Counted from the stretch's first letter, positions 45,326 to 54,545 are shown. The stretch: DNA of 64,000 nucleotides from Candidatus Binatia bacterium (GCA_951812575.1 OX638322.1:3037925-3101924), one strand, 5' to 3'. Notes: generated from the letters alone by a model not told the origin. Numbers and translations: made by a program.

Positions 45326-45954
45326 ACCGATCCCCCGTGTCGTTGCGGGGCAGGCGGGGTCGAAGCGGGTAGGGAGGCGCGTTGCGTCGAGTTTGCGGCC
45401 CGATGTTTGCCCAGCAGCAGGCGCGCCACGCTGACATGATAGTCGAGGCCGGACCACACGCCGACGACCAGGGCGATCCACAAAAAATACATCCCCAGCA
45501 GATGAAAATCGACGGAGCCGTATTGATAGTGAATGATCAGACCGTGCAGAGCAAACATCTGGAAGAGGGTTTTATATTTGCCGAGCTGGTCGGCGGAAAC
45601 GACCAGTCCCTGTCCGGCGGCAACGCTCCGCAGCCCGGTCACCGCTATTTCCCGTCCAAGGATCACCACGACCATCCAGGCCGGGAGGTGCGGCTCACGG
45701 TCGCTGGCCGCCAGCATGACCAGAGCGGCCATCACCAGCAGCTTATCGGCCAGCGGGTCGAGGAAGGTGCCGAGGATGGTTGTCTGGCCGTGCTTGCGGG
45801 CAAGATAGCCATCGAAATAATCGGTCAGACAGGCAACGAAGAAAATACCCGCCGCCATCAGGCTTGAGACCGGGTCCGTATCCGTCAGGCAATAGACAAG
45901 AAAGGGAATAAGCGCAATGCGCAGGAAGCTCAAAAGATTTGGGAGATCTGACAT
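45322..45954 (-). CDS. pgsA: CDP-diacylglycerol-glycerol-3-phosphate 3-phosphatidyltransferase
   Basis: A 210-aa membrane enzyme making phosphatidylglycerol phosphate. The CDP-alcohol phosphotransferase motif D-G-x2-A-R-x8-G-x3-D-x3-D is intact from Asp48 to Asp70 (TDYFDGYLARKHG, FLDPLADK). Start MSDLPNLLSFLRIALIP is usual. The C-terminus past residue 180 is polar and longer than usual, ending within the epimerase start. A minus-strand promoter is seen at 46003-46032. Confidence 0.94.
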   Translation of the reverse strand: MSDLPNLLSFLRIALIPFLVYCLTDTDPVSSLMAAGIFFVACLTDYFDGYLARKHGQTTILGTFLDPLADKLLVMAALVMLAASDREPHLPAWMVVVILGREIAVTGLRSVAAGQGLVVSADQLGKYKTLFQMFALHGLIIHYQYGSVDFHLLGMYFLWIALVVGVWSGLDYHVSVARLLLGKHRAANSTQRASLPASTPPAPQRHGGSV

Positions 45955-46002
45955 GTCGAGTTCCGGGCATTCGCCGCCCCGCTACGAGCAAGACTACCGC
46001 CC

Positions 46003-46032
46003 AGCATAAAAGATTCCCAGGGGCAGGGTCAA
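46003..46032 (-). promoter_or_regulatory. Promoter of pgsA-epimerase operon
   Basis: On the minus strand TTGACC (46032-46027), an 18-base spacer, then TATGCT (46008-46003), about 50 bases before the pgsA ATG. The minus-35 box lies within the inverted repeat CAGGGT-TTG-ACCCTG (46038-46024), which could be an operator. Confidence 0.5.
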
Positions 46033-46090
46033 ACCCTGTCAGGCCGGGGACAGGGCCCAGTCTGTATTGGCGGACGGCACCTGGACGACC

Positions 46091-47530
46091 CTACGCCTGT
46101 TCGCCGAACAGCGAGAGCTGGCTGCCTTTGGGACGGCTCCCCAGCGCCAGCGGGTAGCGACCGGTAAAACAGGCATCGCAAAAGCCGTTCCCGTTGGCCT
46201 GGAGCCCGGCGTACATGCCCGCCTCGCTCAGATAGGCCAGACTATCGGCGGTGACATAGCGGCTGATCTCTTCGACCGAATGGGAGGAGGCAATCAATTC
46301 CCGTCTGGTCGGCGTATCCACCCCGTAAAAGCAGGGGGAAATCGTCGGCGGGGCGCTGATCCGCACATGGACCTCCCGGGCTCCGGCTGAACGAATCATC
46401 TTGACGATTTTGCGGCTGGTCGTCCCGCGCACAAGGGAGTCGTCCACTACGATGACCCGTTTGCCGCACAGCAGCTCGGCCTGGGCGTTGAGCTTGACCT
46501 TGACCCCAAAATGGCGGATGGACGATTGGGGTTCAATGAAAGTCCGGCCCACATAGTGATTGCGGATCAGGCCCATTTCAAACGGCAGCCGGGCTTCTTC
46601 CGCATAGCCCAGGGCCGCGGGCACCCCGGAGTCCGGAACGGGAATGACGACATCCGCCTCGACCGGGGCCTCGCGCGCCAACTGACGCCCGAACGCCTTC
46701 CGCGCCTGGTAGACATTCTGCCCGAACATGGTGCTGTCCGGTCGCGCAAAATAGACCTGCTCGAAAATACAGCGGGCCGCCGGCGCCTGCGGGAACGGGC
46801 TGTAGCAGGTCATGCCGTTGGCATCAAACAGGATGACCTCTCCGGCCTGGACTTCCCGCTCATACCGCGCCCCGATCAGGTCCAGCGCACAGGTCTCGGA
46901 CGTGACCACATAGCCCGTCTGGCCCGCGTGTTTGATGCGACCCAGCACCAGCGGCCGAAACCCGTAGGGGTCGCGCGCCGCAACCATATGATCCTCGCTC
47001 AGGAAGACCAGAGAATAGGCCCCCCGCACCTGCGATAAGGCGTCGATAATACGGTCAACCGGCTGCCCGGCCTGCGAGGCGGCAATGAGATGCAGGATGA
47101 CCTCGGTATCGACCGTAGACTGAAAAATCGAGCCGCCCGCTTCGAGCCGCACGCGCAGCTCTTCGGCATTGACCAGGTTGCCGTTATGCGCAATCGCCAC
47201 CGAGCCGAGCGTATACTTGGCCAGCAGGGGCTGGGTGTTCTTGAGCATCGTCGAGCCGGCGGTGGAATAGCGGTTGTGGCCAATGGCGCTTGGCCCTTCC
47301 AGGCGACGAATCAACTTTTCGTCAAAAATATCGGCCACCAGGCCCATGCCTTTATGCGTCAGCAGGGCCTGGCCGTTTGAAGAGGTAATGCCTGCCGACT
47401 CCTGGCCCCGATGTTGCAGGGCATACAAGGCCAGATAGGCCAGGTTGGCCGCCTCCGGATGACCATAGACGCCCACGACCCCGCACTCTTCGTGGAAACC
47501 ATCGAACACCGCCTCGGCTGTATCGTGCAC
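46091..47530 (-). CDS. purF: Amidophosphoribosyltransferase PurF
   Basis: A 479-aa enzyme of the first purine step. The catalytic Cys16 follows a 15-residue propeptide ([17 protein letters not shown]). The PRTase loop is [32 protein letters not shown] near the end and the propeptide mark the Fe-S (Bacillus-type) class. It is the last gene of the purB-S-Q-L-F minus-strand operon, 46 bases after purL, with a 28-bp palindrome between. Confidence 0.96.
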   Translation of the reverse strand: MHDTAEAVFDGFHEECGVVGVYGHPEAANLAYLALYALQHRGQESAGITSSNGQALLTHKGMGLVADIFDEKLIRRLEGPSAIGHNRYSTAGSTMLKNTQPLLAKYTLGSVAIAHNGNLVNAEELRVRLEAGGSIFQSTVDTEVILHLIAASQAGQPVDRIIDALSQVRGAYSLVFLSEDHMVAARDPYGFRPLVLGRIKHAGQTGYVVTSETCALDLIGARYEREVQAGEVILFDANGMTCYSPFPQAPAARCIFEQVYFARPDSTMFGQNVYQARKAFGRQLAREAPVEADVVIPVPDSGVPAALGYAEEARLPFEMGLIRNHYVGRTFIEPQSSIRHFGVKVKLNAQAELLCGKRVIVVDDSLVRGTTSRKIVKMIRSAGAREVHVRISAPPTISPCFYGVDTPTRRELIASSHSVEEISRYVTADSLAYLSEAGMYAGLQANGNGFCDACFTGRYPLALGSRPKGSQLSLFGEQA

Positions 47531-47552
47531 CCCGCTATCCCCCCCCCGCTCA

Positions 47553-47580
47553 GTAGGGGCGACGTATGCGTCGCCCCTAC
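47553..47580. repeat. 28-bp palindrome carrying the purL stop codon
   Basis: Arms GTAGGGGCGACG and CGTCGCCCCTAC surround a 4-base centre (TATG). Related perfect palindromes lie at 52512-52539 and 57493-57520. The purL stop TAG is the complement of CTA at 47577-47579, inside the right arm. Confidence 0.9.
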
Positions 47581-49808
47581 TTATTTGTCAGCTGTTGAGC
47601 CAGCGCCGTTTGCCACTGCCGGCGTAAGGCCGCTGTTGCGATTTTCATATAGCCCGCGATTTCGAGGTCCGTCCCGCCGACTTCACCCAAGACGGTAAAG
47701 GGTAAGCGATGCGTGTGGAGCAGCGCCTTGAGTTGATCCCAGTCGGCCGGCCGGACCGAAACAATAGCACGCGATTGGCTTTCTCCAAAGAGCAAGGCGT
47801 CGGGGCGCAGATCGCCGCTCAGTGTCACCCGTGCTCCGATAGTCTGCCGGGGATGGCTGATACACGCTTCCGCCAGGGCCACGGCCAGGCCGCCTTCGGC
47901 CACATCATGGGCCGAGGAAAACAGCCCGGCCCGGGCGGCCCGGACGCACACCTGCTGGAGGAGCTTTTCCCGCTCCAGGTCAAGCCGGGGGGGCCGGCCA
48001 CATTCCTGCTTATGGATCGTGGCCAGATATTCACTCGCGCCGAGTTCTTCGTGGGTCTCTCCCAACAGGACGACGAGATCGCCCGGGTGCTTGAACCACT
48101 GGGTGACATGGTGCGTGACCGTGTCTACAATCCCGACCATGGCTACGGTCGGAGTCGGAGGAATTGCCTGACCATCGGTTTCATTATAGAAGCTGACGTT
48201 GCCGCTGACTACCGCAACTTCCAGGGCTTCGCAGGCGGCCCGCAGGCCGTCAATGGCCTGGACGAACTGCCACATCACCTCCGGCTTCTCGGGGTTGCCG
48301 AAATTGAGGCAGTCGGACAGGGCCACCGGCCTGGCCCCGCTGACGGCGAGATTGCGCGCACTCTCGGCCACCGCAATCGCCGCCCCGCGGTAGGGGTCGA
48401 GCGCGCAGTAGCGGCTATTACAATCGACACTGATGCCCAGCCCCTTGTCCGACTCCTTGAGCCGCATGATGGCCGCATCCGAGCCGGGCTGGACCACCGT
48501 ATTCCCGCCCACCAGAAAATCGTACTGCCGGTAGACCCACTCCTTACTGGCCAGGTTCGGCGTGGTGAGCAGCGTGGTCAGGACGCCGGCATAGTCGGTC
48601 GGCAGCGGCAGGGTGCCGAGGTCGAGCTGTTGTTTCGCCGTCAGGTCGGCCGGTCTGGCCGCCGGGCGTTCGTAGGCCGGCGCCTGCGAGGTCAGGGCCG
48701 AGACCGGAATGCGGACGACTTCCTCTCCCTGCCACATCGTGCGGAACAGGCCGTCATCCGTGACTTCCCCAATAACGACGGCCTGGAGGTCCCAGGTGGC
48801 AAACACGTTTGTGACCGCCTCTTCACAGCCCTCCTTGGCGACGATCAGCATCCGCTCCTGGGACTCGGACAGCAGCAACTCATAGGGGGTAATGCCGGCT
48901 TCGCGGGTCGGGACCGTATCCAGGTCCAGGACGATGCCGGCCTGGCCCCGGTCGGCCATTTCAACCGACGAACTGGTCAGGCCGGCGGCCCCCATATCCT
49001 GAATACCGATAATCAGGTCCTGCTGCATGAGGGCCAGGCAGGCTTCAATCAGGATATTCTCGGTGAACGGGTCGCCCACCTGGACGGCCGGCCGGAGTTC
49101 TTCGGACTTGTCATCAAATTCCCGTGAGGCCAGCAGGCTCGCGCCGTGAATCCCGTCCCGACCGGTGCGCGAGCCCACATAGATCACCGGATTTCCCACC
49201 CCCGCGGCCGTCGCCCGAAAAATCCGATCGGCCGGGGCAATGCCCAGGGTAAAGGCATTCACCAGGATATTGCCGTTATAGCCGGGGTTGAAATACACCT
49301 CGCCGCCGACGGTCGGCACGCCGACACTGTTGCCGTAGCCGCCGATACCCCCCACCACCCCCTTGAGCAGCTGGGCGGTGCGGGGATGCTCTATCGCCCC
49401 GAAGCGGAGCGAGTTCAGCGAGGCAATCGGGCGGGCACCCATGGTAAAGACATCGCGCAGAATACCGCCCACCCCGGTGGCGGCCCCGTGATAGGGCTCG
49501 ATAAAAGACGGATGGTTATGGCTTTCGATCTTGAAGACCGCGGCCAGCCCGTCGCCAATATCGACGATGCCGGCATTCTCGCCCGGCCCCTGGAGGATGG
49601 CCGGTCCGGTTGTCGGCAGCCGCCGCAGAAAGCGCCGGGAACTTTTATAGCTGCAGTGCTCCGACCACATCACGGAGAATACGCCCAACTCCTCGAACGT
49701 CGGGGGGCGCCCCAGGGTCCGGACGAGGCGGTCGTACTCGTCGGTTGACAGGCCGTGGTCGTGAGCGAGTTGCAGATCAACCGGTATGGACGCCATAGGG
49801 CTACGCAA
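47577..49808 (-). CDS. purL: Phosphoribosylformylglycinamidine synthase subunit PurL (small type)
   Basis: A 743-aa PurL of the three-subunit PurS-PurQ-PurL enzyme. Motifs: [68 protein letters not shown] and [16 protein letters not shown]. It overlaps purQ by 8 bases. The C-terminus ends LAQQLTNK, and the stop codon is contributed by the repeat palindrome at 47553-47580, suggesting the original 3' end was modified. Confidence 0.96.
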   Translation of the reverse strand: MRSPMASIPVDLQLAHDHGLSTDEYDRLVRTLGRPPTFEELGVFSVMWSEHCSYKSSRRFLRRLPTTGPAILQGPGENAGIVDIGDGLAAVFKIESHNHPSFIEPYHGAATGVGGILRDVFTMGARPIASLNSLRFGAIEHPRTAQLLKGVVGGIGGYGNSVGVPTVGGEVYFNPGYNGNILVNAFTLGIAPADRIFRATAAGVGNPVIYVGSRTGRDGIHGASLLASREFDDKSEELRPAVQVGDPFTENILIEACLALMQQDLIIGIQDMGAAGLTSSSVEMADRGQAGIVLDLDTVPTREAGITPYELLLSESQERMLIVAKEGCEEAVTNVFATWDLQAVVIGEVTDDGLFRTMWQGEEVVRIPVSALTSQAPAYERPAARPADLTAKQQLDLGTLPLPTDYAGVLTTLLTTPNLASKEWVYRQYDFLVGGNTVVQPGSDAAIMRLKESDKGLGISVDCNSRYCALDPYRGAAIAVAESARNLAVSGARPVALSDCLNFGNPEKPEVMWQFVQAIDGLRAACEALEVAVVSGNVSFYNETDGQAIPPTPTVAMVGIVDTVTHHVTQWFKHPGDLVVLLGETHEELGASEYLATIHKQECGRPPRLDLEREKLLQQVCVRAARAGLFSSAHDVAEGGLAVALAEACISHPRQTIGARVTLSGDLRPDALLFGESQSRAIVSVRPADWDQLKALLHTHRLPFTVLGEVGGTDLEIAGYMKIATAALRRQWQTALAQQLTNK

Positions 49809-50481
49809 AGACCGAGGTAAAGAGTGTGCGCCCGTCTTCGCCTCCCAGCAGGGCTTCGACGGCGTGTTCGGGATGGGGCATGAGTCCGACCACGTTGCCG
49901 CCGGTGTTGGTCACCCCGGCGATATTCTGCACGGCCCCATTCGGGTTGGCCGCGTCCAGCGCTTCGCCGTCCCGATTCACATAGCGGAAGACGATCTGAT
50001 CGTTGTCCCGGAGCGCCGTGAGGGTCGCCTCGTCCGCCACATAGCAGCCCGCGCCGTGTTTGATCGGCAGGGACAGACACGCGCCCGCCGCATACCGGGC
50101 CGTAAAACGGGTGCGCGTCGTTTCCACCCGGACGGAGACCCACTCGCAGATAAACGCCAGCGAACGGTTGCGAACCAGCGCTCCCGGCAGGAGTCCGCTC
50201 TCGCACAGAATCTGAAAGCCGTTACACATGCCCAGCACCGGCCCGCCGGCGCGGGCAAACGCCACCACGCTGGACATGACCGGCGAGAAGCGGGCGACCG
50301 CCCCGCAGCGGAGATAGTCGCCATAGGAAAACCCGCCCGGCAGCACAATCGCCTCGACCCCGTGCAGGTCCCGGTCTTTATGCCATAACGCGACCGCCTC
50401 CTGGCCGAGGACGCGCTCCAGGCAGTAGATGGAGTCCCGGTCGTCGTTCGAGCCGGGGAAGGTGACGACACCCCACTTCAC
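49801..50481 (-). CDS. purQ: Phosphoribosylformylglycinamidine synthase glutaminase PurQ
   Basis: 226 aa: [15 protein letters not shown] start, [16 protein letters not shown], nucleophile Cys in [11 protein letters not shown], and the His/Glu pair in [17 protein letters not shown]. It supplies ammonia to PurL. 6 bases after purS, overlapping purL. Confidence 0.96.
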   Translation of the reverse strand: MKWGVVTFPGSNDDRDSIYCLERVLGQEAVALWHKDRDLHGVEAIVLPGGFSYGDYLRCGAVARFSPVMSSVVAFARAGGPVLGMCNGFQILCESGLLPGALVRNRSLAFICEWVSVRVETTRTRFTARYAAGACLSLPIKHGAGCYVADEATLTALRDNDQIVFRYVNRDGEALDAANPNGAVQNIAGVTNTGGNVVGLMPHPEHAVEALLGGEDGRTLFTSVFA

Positions 50482-50487
50482 TCGGTG

Positions 50488-50733
50488 TTACTCCTCGACA
50501 ATCTCAAAGCGAAAGTCCTCAATGATGAGGTTGGCCAAGAGGCGTTGGCACATCTCTTCGACGCGTTGTGCGGCGTGCTGTTTGGAGAGGCCGGTCAGCC
50601 GGACCTCCAGGTACTTGCCCATACGGACCTCGCTGACTTCCGCGTAGTCGAGGGCGTGCAGGGACTGCGCAATGGCTTTTCCCTGCGGGTCGAGAATGGC
50701 TTTTTTGGGCGTGACGTAGACCTTGGCCAGCAT
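50488..50733 (-). CDS. purS: Phosphoribosylformylglycinamidine synthase subunit PurS
   Basis: 81 aa from ATG 50733 (MLAKVYVTPKKAILDPQGKAI), rather than an in-frame Met ten codons upstream without family similarity. HALDYAEVSEVRMGKYLEV and EEMCQRLLANLIIEDFRFEI complete a normal PurS. It bridges PurL and PurQ. The gene is preceded by two tandem repeat cores where purC is usually found. Confidence 0.94.
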   Translation of the reverse strand: MLAKVYVTPKKAILDPQGKAIAQSLHALDYAEVSEVRMGKYLEVRLTGLSKQHAAQRVEEMCQRLLANLIIEDFRFEIVEE

Positions 50734-50802
50734 GCTCCGCTCCCACAGGGCTTCACTCTTCACTGCTCACTCTCAAACCCACCCTGGGCCGCTCGCCCCC
50801 CC

Positions 50803-50934
50803 CGTTTCCTGGGAGCGCGGCCATCTTGGCCGCTTGCGGGCTGGCAGCCCGCACTCCTGGCCCCCTGCCGCTTCCTGGGAGTGCGGCCATCTTGGCCGCA
50901 TGCGGGCTGGCAGCCCGCACTCCTGGCCCCCTGC
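50803..50934 (+). repeat. Two tandem 66-bp cloverleaf-core repeats
   Basis: Units 50803-50868 and 50869-50934 differ at only a few bases. Each has CCTGGGAG, hairpin GCGGCCA-TCT-TGGCCGC, a two-base linker (TT or AT), hairpin GCGGGCT-GGC-AGCCCGC and ACTCCTGGCCCCCTG. They fill the purB-purS interval. Confidence 0.9.
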
Positions 50935-50990
50935 CGCGCAGCGGGGTGGGTTTCCCTGTCCCCCAGTGCTTTACTCTCCACTTCTCTCCC

Positions 50991-52292
50991 TCACTTCGTG
51001 CGCGCAAACACGCGCTCGAAGATGCGGTCGGTATGCCGCAGGGCGTGGCTTGCGTCAAAGAGTCGATCGATTTCAGCCGGCTCCAGCAGCCGGGTAATAT
51101 CCGGGTCCCGGCGCACCTCGGCGGCAAAGGAGGCCTGGTCTTCCCAGACCTTCATGGCGTTGCGCTGCACCCAGCCATAGGCCTCTTCGCGGGAAATGCC
51201 TTTGCGGACCAGGGCCAGGAGCAGATGTTCGGAATAAATCGCTTCCCCCAGCACGGCCATATTGGCCTGCATCCGCTCCGGATGCACCACCAGCCGGTCC
51301 ACCAGCGTGGTCAGCCGGGCCAGCATAAAATCGAGCAGCGTGGTCGCGTCCGGGCCGATCACCCGCTCGACCGAGGAGTGGCTGATATCCCGCTCATGCC
51401 ACAGGGGCACGTTCTCCAGGGCCGACAGCGCGTAGCCGCGCAGCAGGCGGGCCAGTCCGCTCACATTTTCCAACTGCCACGGGTTGCGCTTATGCGGCAT
51501 GGCCGATGAGCCCTTCTGGCCGGGAGTAAACGGTTCCTGGACCTCAAAAACCTCGGTGCGTTGCAGATGGCGCAGCTCGGTTGCAATCCGGTCGAGCGAG
51601 CTGCCGATCAGCGCCAGGGTCGAGAAAAAGGCGGCATGCCGGTCACGCGGGACCACCTGGGTGGCAATGGTTTCCGGCACCAGCCCCAGGCGCGCACAAA
51701 TAGCGGCTTCGACCGCAGGATCGATATTGGCATAAGTGCCGACCGCGCCCGAGATTTTGCCGACCGCAATCTCGCGCCGGGCCTGCTCCAGGCGGTCCTT
51801 GTTGCGTTCCATCTCGGCGAACCAGTGGGCGACCTTGAGGCCGAAAGTAATCGGCTCGGCATGCACGCCGTGGCTGCGGCCGATCATGACCGTGTGTCGA
51901 TGTTCCCGGGCGCGGCGCCGCAGCACGTCGAGCAGGGCATCCAGGTCGGCCAGAATCACGTCCGTTGCCTCGCACAGCTGCACGGCAAAGCCGGTATCAA
52001 TCACATCCGACGAGGTCAGGCCGAGGTGCAGATAGCGTCCCTCTTCGCCGACGCTCTCGGCCACCGCGGTGACAAAGGCAACTACATCGTGCTTGACCTC
52101 GGCCTCGATTTCCTGCATGCGGCCGATATCAAGCCGGGCGTGTTGTCTCAGCCGCGGAATAACCGCCGCCGGGATGTCGCCGCGCTCGGCCAGGGCCTCG
52201 CACGCCAGCAGTTCGACCTCCAGCCAGGTGGAAAACTTGTTCTCCTCCGACCAGACCTTGCGCAGCGCCGGTCGGGTGTAACGTTCGATCAT
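50991..52292 (-). CDS. purB: Adenylosuccinate lyase
   Basis: 433 aa from ATG 52292 (MIERYTRPALRKVWSEENKFSTWLEVE); a TTG two codons earlier is less likely. The fumarase-family signature GQKGSSAMPHKRNPWQLEN is present, as are GLTSSDVIDTG and IGRSHGVHAEPITFG. It cleaves SAICAR and adenylosuccinate. It is the first gene of the purine run; purC, normally next, is absent. Confidence 0.96.
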   Translation of the reverse strand: MIERYTRPALRKVWSEENKFSTWLEVELLACEALAERGDIPAAVIPRLRQHARLDIGRMQEIEAEVKHDVVAFVTAVAESVGEEGRYLHLGLTSSDVIDTGFAVQLCEATDVILADLDALLDVLRRRAREHRHTVMIGRSHGVHAEPITFGLKVAHWFAEMERNKDRLEQARREIAVGKISGAVGTYANIDPAVEAAICARLGLVPETIATQVVPRDRHAAFFSTLALIGSSLDRIATELRHLQRTEVFEVQEPFTPGQKGSSAMPHKRNPWQLENVSGLARLLRGYALSALENVPLWHERDISHSSVERVIGPDATTLLDFMLARLTTLVDRLVVHPERMQANMAVLGEAIYSEHLLLALVRKGISREEAYGWVQRNAMKVWEDQASFAAEVRRDPDITRLLEPAEIDRLFDASHALRHTDRIFERVFARTK

Positions 52293-52404
52293 GAGCAAAG
52301 TGCTATCAGAACTTCAGCAGCGACCAAAGAGGGGGCGGTTGAACTGTGCGAATATACTGTCGTTTCGACTCGGCTTTCCGCTTGTTGGCTATGGGAAAAA
52401 CTGA

Positions 52405-52580
52405 TTCCCAGGAACCCGCGCCCCCCTGCGCCGTGCCTGTCTGCGACAGGGGGCCAGGTAGTGCGGGCTTCCAGCCCGCAAGCGGCCAAGATGGCCGCGC
52501 TCCCAGGCAGGGTAGGGGCGACGCATGCGTCGCCCCTACATTTCGCATCACACATCTACTGTGGGGAGAGGGAGATGAAC
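52405..52580 (-). repeat. Cloverleaf-core repeat plus nested 28-bp palindrome
   Basis: In minus orientation: CCCCTGCGCCGTGCCTGTCTG, GGGGGCCAGGTAGTGCGGGCTTCC, hairpins GCGGGCT-TCC-AGCCCGC and GCGGCCA-AGA-TGGCCGC, then CTCCCAGG. A perfect 28-bp palindrome (52512-52539, GTAGGGGCGAC arms) is inserted, followed by TTTCGCATCACACATC, matching the usual element end. About 100 bases on either side (52293-52404, 52581-52611) show nothing recognisable. Confidence 0.88.
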
Positions 52581-52611
52581 CAGCCGATTTCTCCTGATGG
52601 AGATTTCTTCT

Positions 52612-52800
52612 TCATTTCGTGTGCTCCAGGAGGCGCTCGATCCCTGCACCCATCTTCTCCAAGGCTTGCGCTTGCTGATCAAGCTGCCGATCCCGTCGCT
52701 GTCCAGCCTCCCGCATCATCCAGAGGCCCCCGCCAATGATGAGCAGTTGGAGATAGTAGGCAGTAATGGACAGCCATTCAAACGTAGTCACCAGCTTCAT
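52612..52800 (-). CDS. Small single-TM protein with amphipathic C-terminal helix
   Basis: 62 aa: one hydrophobic segment at about residues 10-28 (LSITAYYLQLLIIGGGLWM), then a charged helix with QRRDRQLDQQAQALEKMGAGIERLLEHT. It resembles in layout and end (QxxALxxxxxxIERL) the protein at 56112-56393. GGATGGGGG stands directly before the ATG. Not recognised as a named family; a membrane-anchored oligomerising helix is the only visible property. Confidence 0.5.
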   Translation of the reverse strand: MKLVTTFEWLSITAYYLQLLIIGGGLWMMREAGQRRDRQLDQQAQALEKMGAGIERLLEHTK

Positions 52801-52879
52801 CCCCCATCCCTGTTATCTGGCGACACATGTATCATATGGACGACATCTGCATCCAGTCCTTCAGTCCATTAGAAGGGTG

Positions 52880-52908
52880 TTGCAAGCACGTGAGGGGCGG
52901 GGTAGATT
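52880..52908 (+). promoter_or_regulatory. Promoter of tRNA-Cys
   Basis: TTGCAA (52880-52885), 17-base spacer, TAGATT (52903-52908), ending 31 bases before the tRNA. Same minus-10 box as at the tRNA-Gly(GCC) promoter. Confidence 0.6.
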
Positions 52909-52939
52909 GGCAAATCCTGCTCCACGGCAGCATCGACGC

Positions 52940-53012
52940 GGCGGCGTACCCAAGTGGCTAAGGGAGAGGTCTGCAAAACCTCCATTCACCGGTTCGAATC
53001 CGGTCGCCGCCT
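52940..53012 (+). tRNA. tRNA-Cys (anticodon GCA)
   Basis: 73 nt. Acceptor GGCGGCG pairs with CGCCGCC. The anticodon stem is GAGGT/ACCTC with loop CTGCAAA and GCA at 52973-52975. The T arm is ACCGG-TTCGAAT-CCGGT and the discriminator T fits cysteine. No encoded CCA. It converges with lpxA, whose stop is 2 bases beyond. Confidence 0.95.
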
Positions 53013-53014
53013 TG

Positions 53015-53830
53015 TCACCCTTCCTCATTCCGGTCTCCGTGCTGCGGTCCGGAAGAGCGCCGTGGCCCAAAACACACCCCCCTTTCCGAGTTTCGGATGA
53101 AATCGAGCACGACCCGGACATCCTGGGACGGGGCACTCTCCAACAGCCGTTCGACCTTGGGGCGCATGTTTCCCCGCTGGCGGAACAGGGTAGTAAACGC
53201 CCGTCTGAGGGCAGTAATGCGCTCCCGACTGAAACCGGCCCGCCGCAGGCCGACGACATTGAGTCCGCGCACGGTATGGGTACCGTCCATAATACAAAAG
53301 GGTGGGACATCCCGGCTGGTCCGGGACAGACCCCGCAGCAGGGCCAGGGTGCCGATCCTGACAAACTGATGCACCACACAGTTGCCCGATACAAAGGCCC
53401 GATCCGCGACTTCGACATAGCCGGCCAGGAGCGCGCCGCCGGCAATGATGGTTTGATTGCCCAGGCGGCAATTATGCGCGACATGGGCGTGCTGCATGAG
53501 ATAATTGTCGTTGCCGATAATCGTGGCGCTCTCGGGCTGCGTCCCGCGGTGAATCTGGCCGTGCTCACGGATGATATTGCGGTGACCGATTCTGAGATAA
53601 CTTTTTGCGCCCGAGTATGACACGTCCTGCGGAACGTGGCCGATGACCGCGCCCATATGGATTTCATTGTCCTGGCCGATTTCGGTCCAGCCGGTCAGGA
53701 CGGCATGGGCCAGAATCCGCGTTCCGCGTCCGACCCGGACGGCGCCGTCAATCACGACATAGGGGCCAATGTCAACGCCGGGATCAATGTCGGCCTGCGG
53801 AGAAATAATGGCTGTCGGATGGATCGCCAT
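53015..53830 (-). CDS. lpxA: Acyl-ACP-UDP-N-acetylglucosamine O-acyltransferase LpxA
   Basis: 271 aa from ATG 53830 (MAIHPTAIISPQADIDPGVDIGPY). Left-handed beta-helix hexapeptide repeats run through residues 1-185. The catalytic His lies in NDNYLMQHAHVAHNCRLGNQ, and NVVGLRRAGFSRERI starts the C-terminal helices. First step of lipid A synthesis. It is alone here, without lpxD/fabZ/lpxB neighbours. The C-terminus (RRSSGPQHGDRNEEG) is a few residues longer than usual and nearly reaches tRNA-Cys. Confidence 0.94.
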   Translation of the reverse strand: MAIHPTAIISPQADIDPGVDIGPYVVIDGAVRVGRGTRILAHAVLTGWTEIGQDNEIHMGAVIGHVPQDVSYSGAKSYLRIGHRNIIREHGQIHRGTQPESATIIGNDNYLMQHAHVAHNCRLGNQTIIAGGALLAGYVEVADRAFVSGNCVVHQFVRIGTLALLRGLSRTSRDVPPFCIMDGTHTVRGLNVVGLRRAGFSRERITALRRAFTTLFRQRGNMRPKVERLLESAPSQDVRVVLDFIRNSERGVCFGPRRSSGPQHGDRNEEG

Positions 53831-53855
53831 GCCGGACACGCGAGGGTCTTGAACC

Positions 53856-53960
53856 TTGTTTGCTTATTCCCCCTCACCCCAGCCCTCTCCCTCCAGGGGA
53901 GAGGGAGCAGATTTTCCCTCCCCCCTCAGAGGGGGAGGGTCAGGGAGGGAGGGCGCTCCG
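53856..53960 (+). repeat. CCCTCTCCC-type mosaic repeat module
   Basis: TTTGCTTATTCCCCCTCACC, CCAGCCCTCTCCCTCCAGGGG, AGAGGGAGCAGATTTTCCCTC and CCCCTCAGAGGGGGAGGGTCAGGGAGGG follow one another and fold back on themselves. The same words occur at 26873-26945 and 57404-57443. It separates lpxA from yacG. Confidence 0.75.
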
Positions 53961-53984
53961 CCGGCAGATCTTTGGCGGGTGCGC

Positions 53985-54161
53985 TTACTCATGGTCGTTC
54001 TCCGGGTGTGTCGGGTCGGCCGTCTCGCCGGGAATATGATACGTCTCACTCACCCACGCCCCGCGGTCCAGCGTCCGGCAGCGCTCCGAACAAAAAGGAC
54101 GGTAGACGTTGTCCTGCCACGACGTTTCCTTACGGCACAGCGGGCATCTGACTATCGGCAT
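53985..54161 (-). CDS. yacG: DNA gyrase inhibitor YacG-like zinc protein
   Basis: A 58-aa ORF from ATG 54161 to TAA 53987-53985: MPIVRCPLCRKETSWQDN, VYRPFCSERCRTLDRGAW, VSETYHIPGE. Cys6-x2-Cys9 and Cys24-x3-Cys28 form the YacG zinc site, and RPFCSxRCRxxDxGxW is the family signature. YacG binds zinc and inhibits DNA gyrase in E. coli. It lies between lpxA and tRNA-Gly(CCC) on the minus strand. The acidic tail DPTHPENDHE is typical. Confidence 0.9.
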   Translation of the reverse strand: MPIVRCPLCRKETSWQDNVYRPFCSERCRTLDRGAWVSETYHIPGETADPTHPENDHE

Positions 54162-54179
54162 AACAGATCACTTCACGGA

Positions 54180-54233
54180 ATGGGTAAACGCACCCCCCAA
54201 CAGCCACGGGATGTCGGCACGTTTACTCATTGG
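54180..54233. repeat. Imperfect inverted repeat with GTAAACG arms
   Basis: AATGGGTAAACG (about 54179-54190) faces CGTTTACTCATT (about 54220-54231), one mismatch in 12. The arms resemble those of the perfect repeat at 18122-18175. It lies between tRNA-Gly(CCC) and yacG, where it could end the tRNA transcript. Confidence 0.5.
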
Positions 54234-54241
54234 GACGGAGA

Positions 54242-54313
<72 letters not shown>

Positions 54314-54382
54314 TCAGGATTATCGTCTGGCCCTCCACCCAACAAAGCCGGGAGAGACGTTGAAAAAGGTTGAAAAAGAAAA

Positions 54383-54499
54383 CCCCGGCCTCGACCTACT
54401 CTCCCACAGCATGTCGCTGCAGTACCATCGGCGCTGGAGGGCTTAACGGCCGTGTTCGGAATGGGAACGGGTGTGGCCCCTCCGCCATTGAGACCGGGG
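54383..54499 (-). rRNA. rrf: 5S ribosomal RNA
   Basis: A 117-nt minus-strand sequence with the terminal helix CCCCGG/CCGGGG, the conserved loop CACACCCGTTCCCATTCCG, AACACGGCCGTTAAGC and the 3' part GATGGTACTGC ... TGGGAGAGTAGG. No 23S rRNA precedes it: the 350 bases upstream hold a promoter and a mosaic repeat. It is thus a free-standing 5S gene, followed by a T-rich stretch (TTTTCTTTTTC) and tRNA-Gly(CCC). Confidence 0.95.
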
Positions 54500-54516
54500 A
54501 ATTTTTCCAGTCCTGT

Positions 54517-54545
54517 CTAATACCCACCTCACCCCGGAGTGTCAA
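54517..54545 (-). promoter_or_regulatory. Sigma-70-like promoter of the 5S rRNA gene
   Basis: On the minus strand TTGACA (54545-54540), exactly 17 bases, TATTAG (54522-54517); predicted start about 54510, some 10 bases before mature 5S. The perfect minus-35 and ideal spacing make this the best promoter in the window. Confidence 0.8.

Noticed and set aside
47709..49127. 472-codon plus-strand frame opposite purL
   Set aside because: purL on the minus strand is complete with its motifs; this frame is antisense shadow.
51561..52739. 392-codon plus-strand frame opposite purB running into repeats
   Set aside because: Antisense to purB, then translation of the cloverleaf repeat; no recognisable domain.
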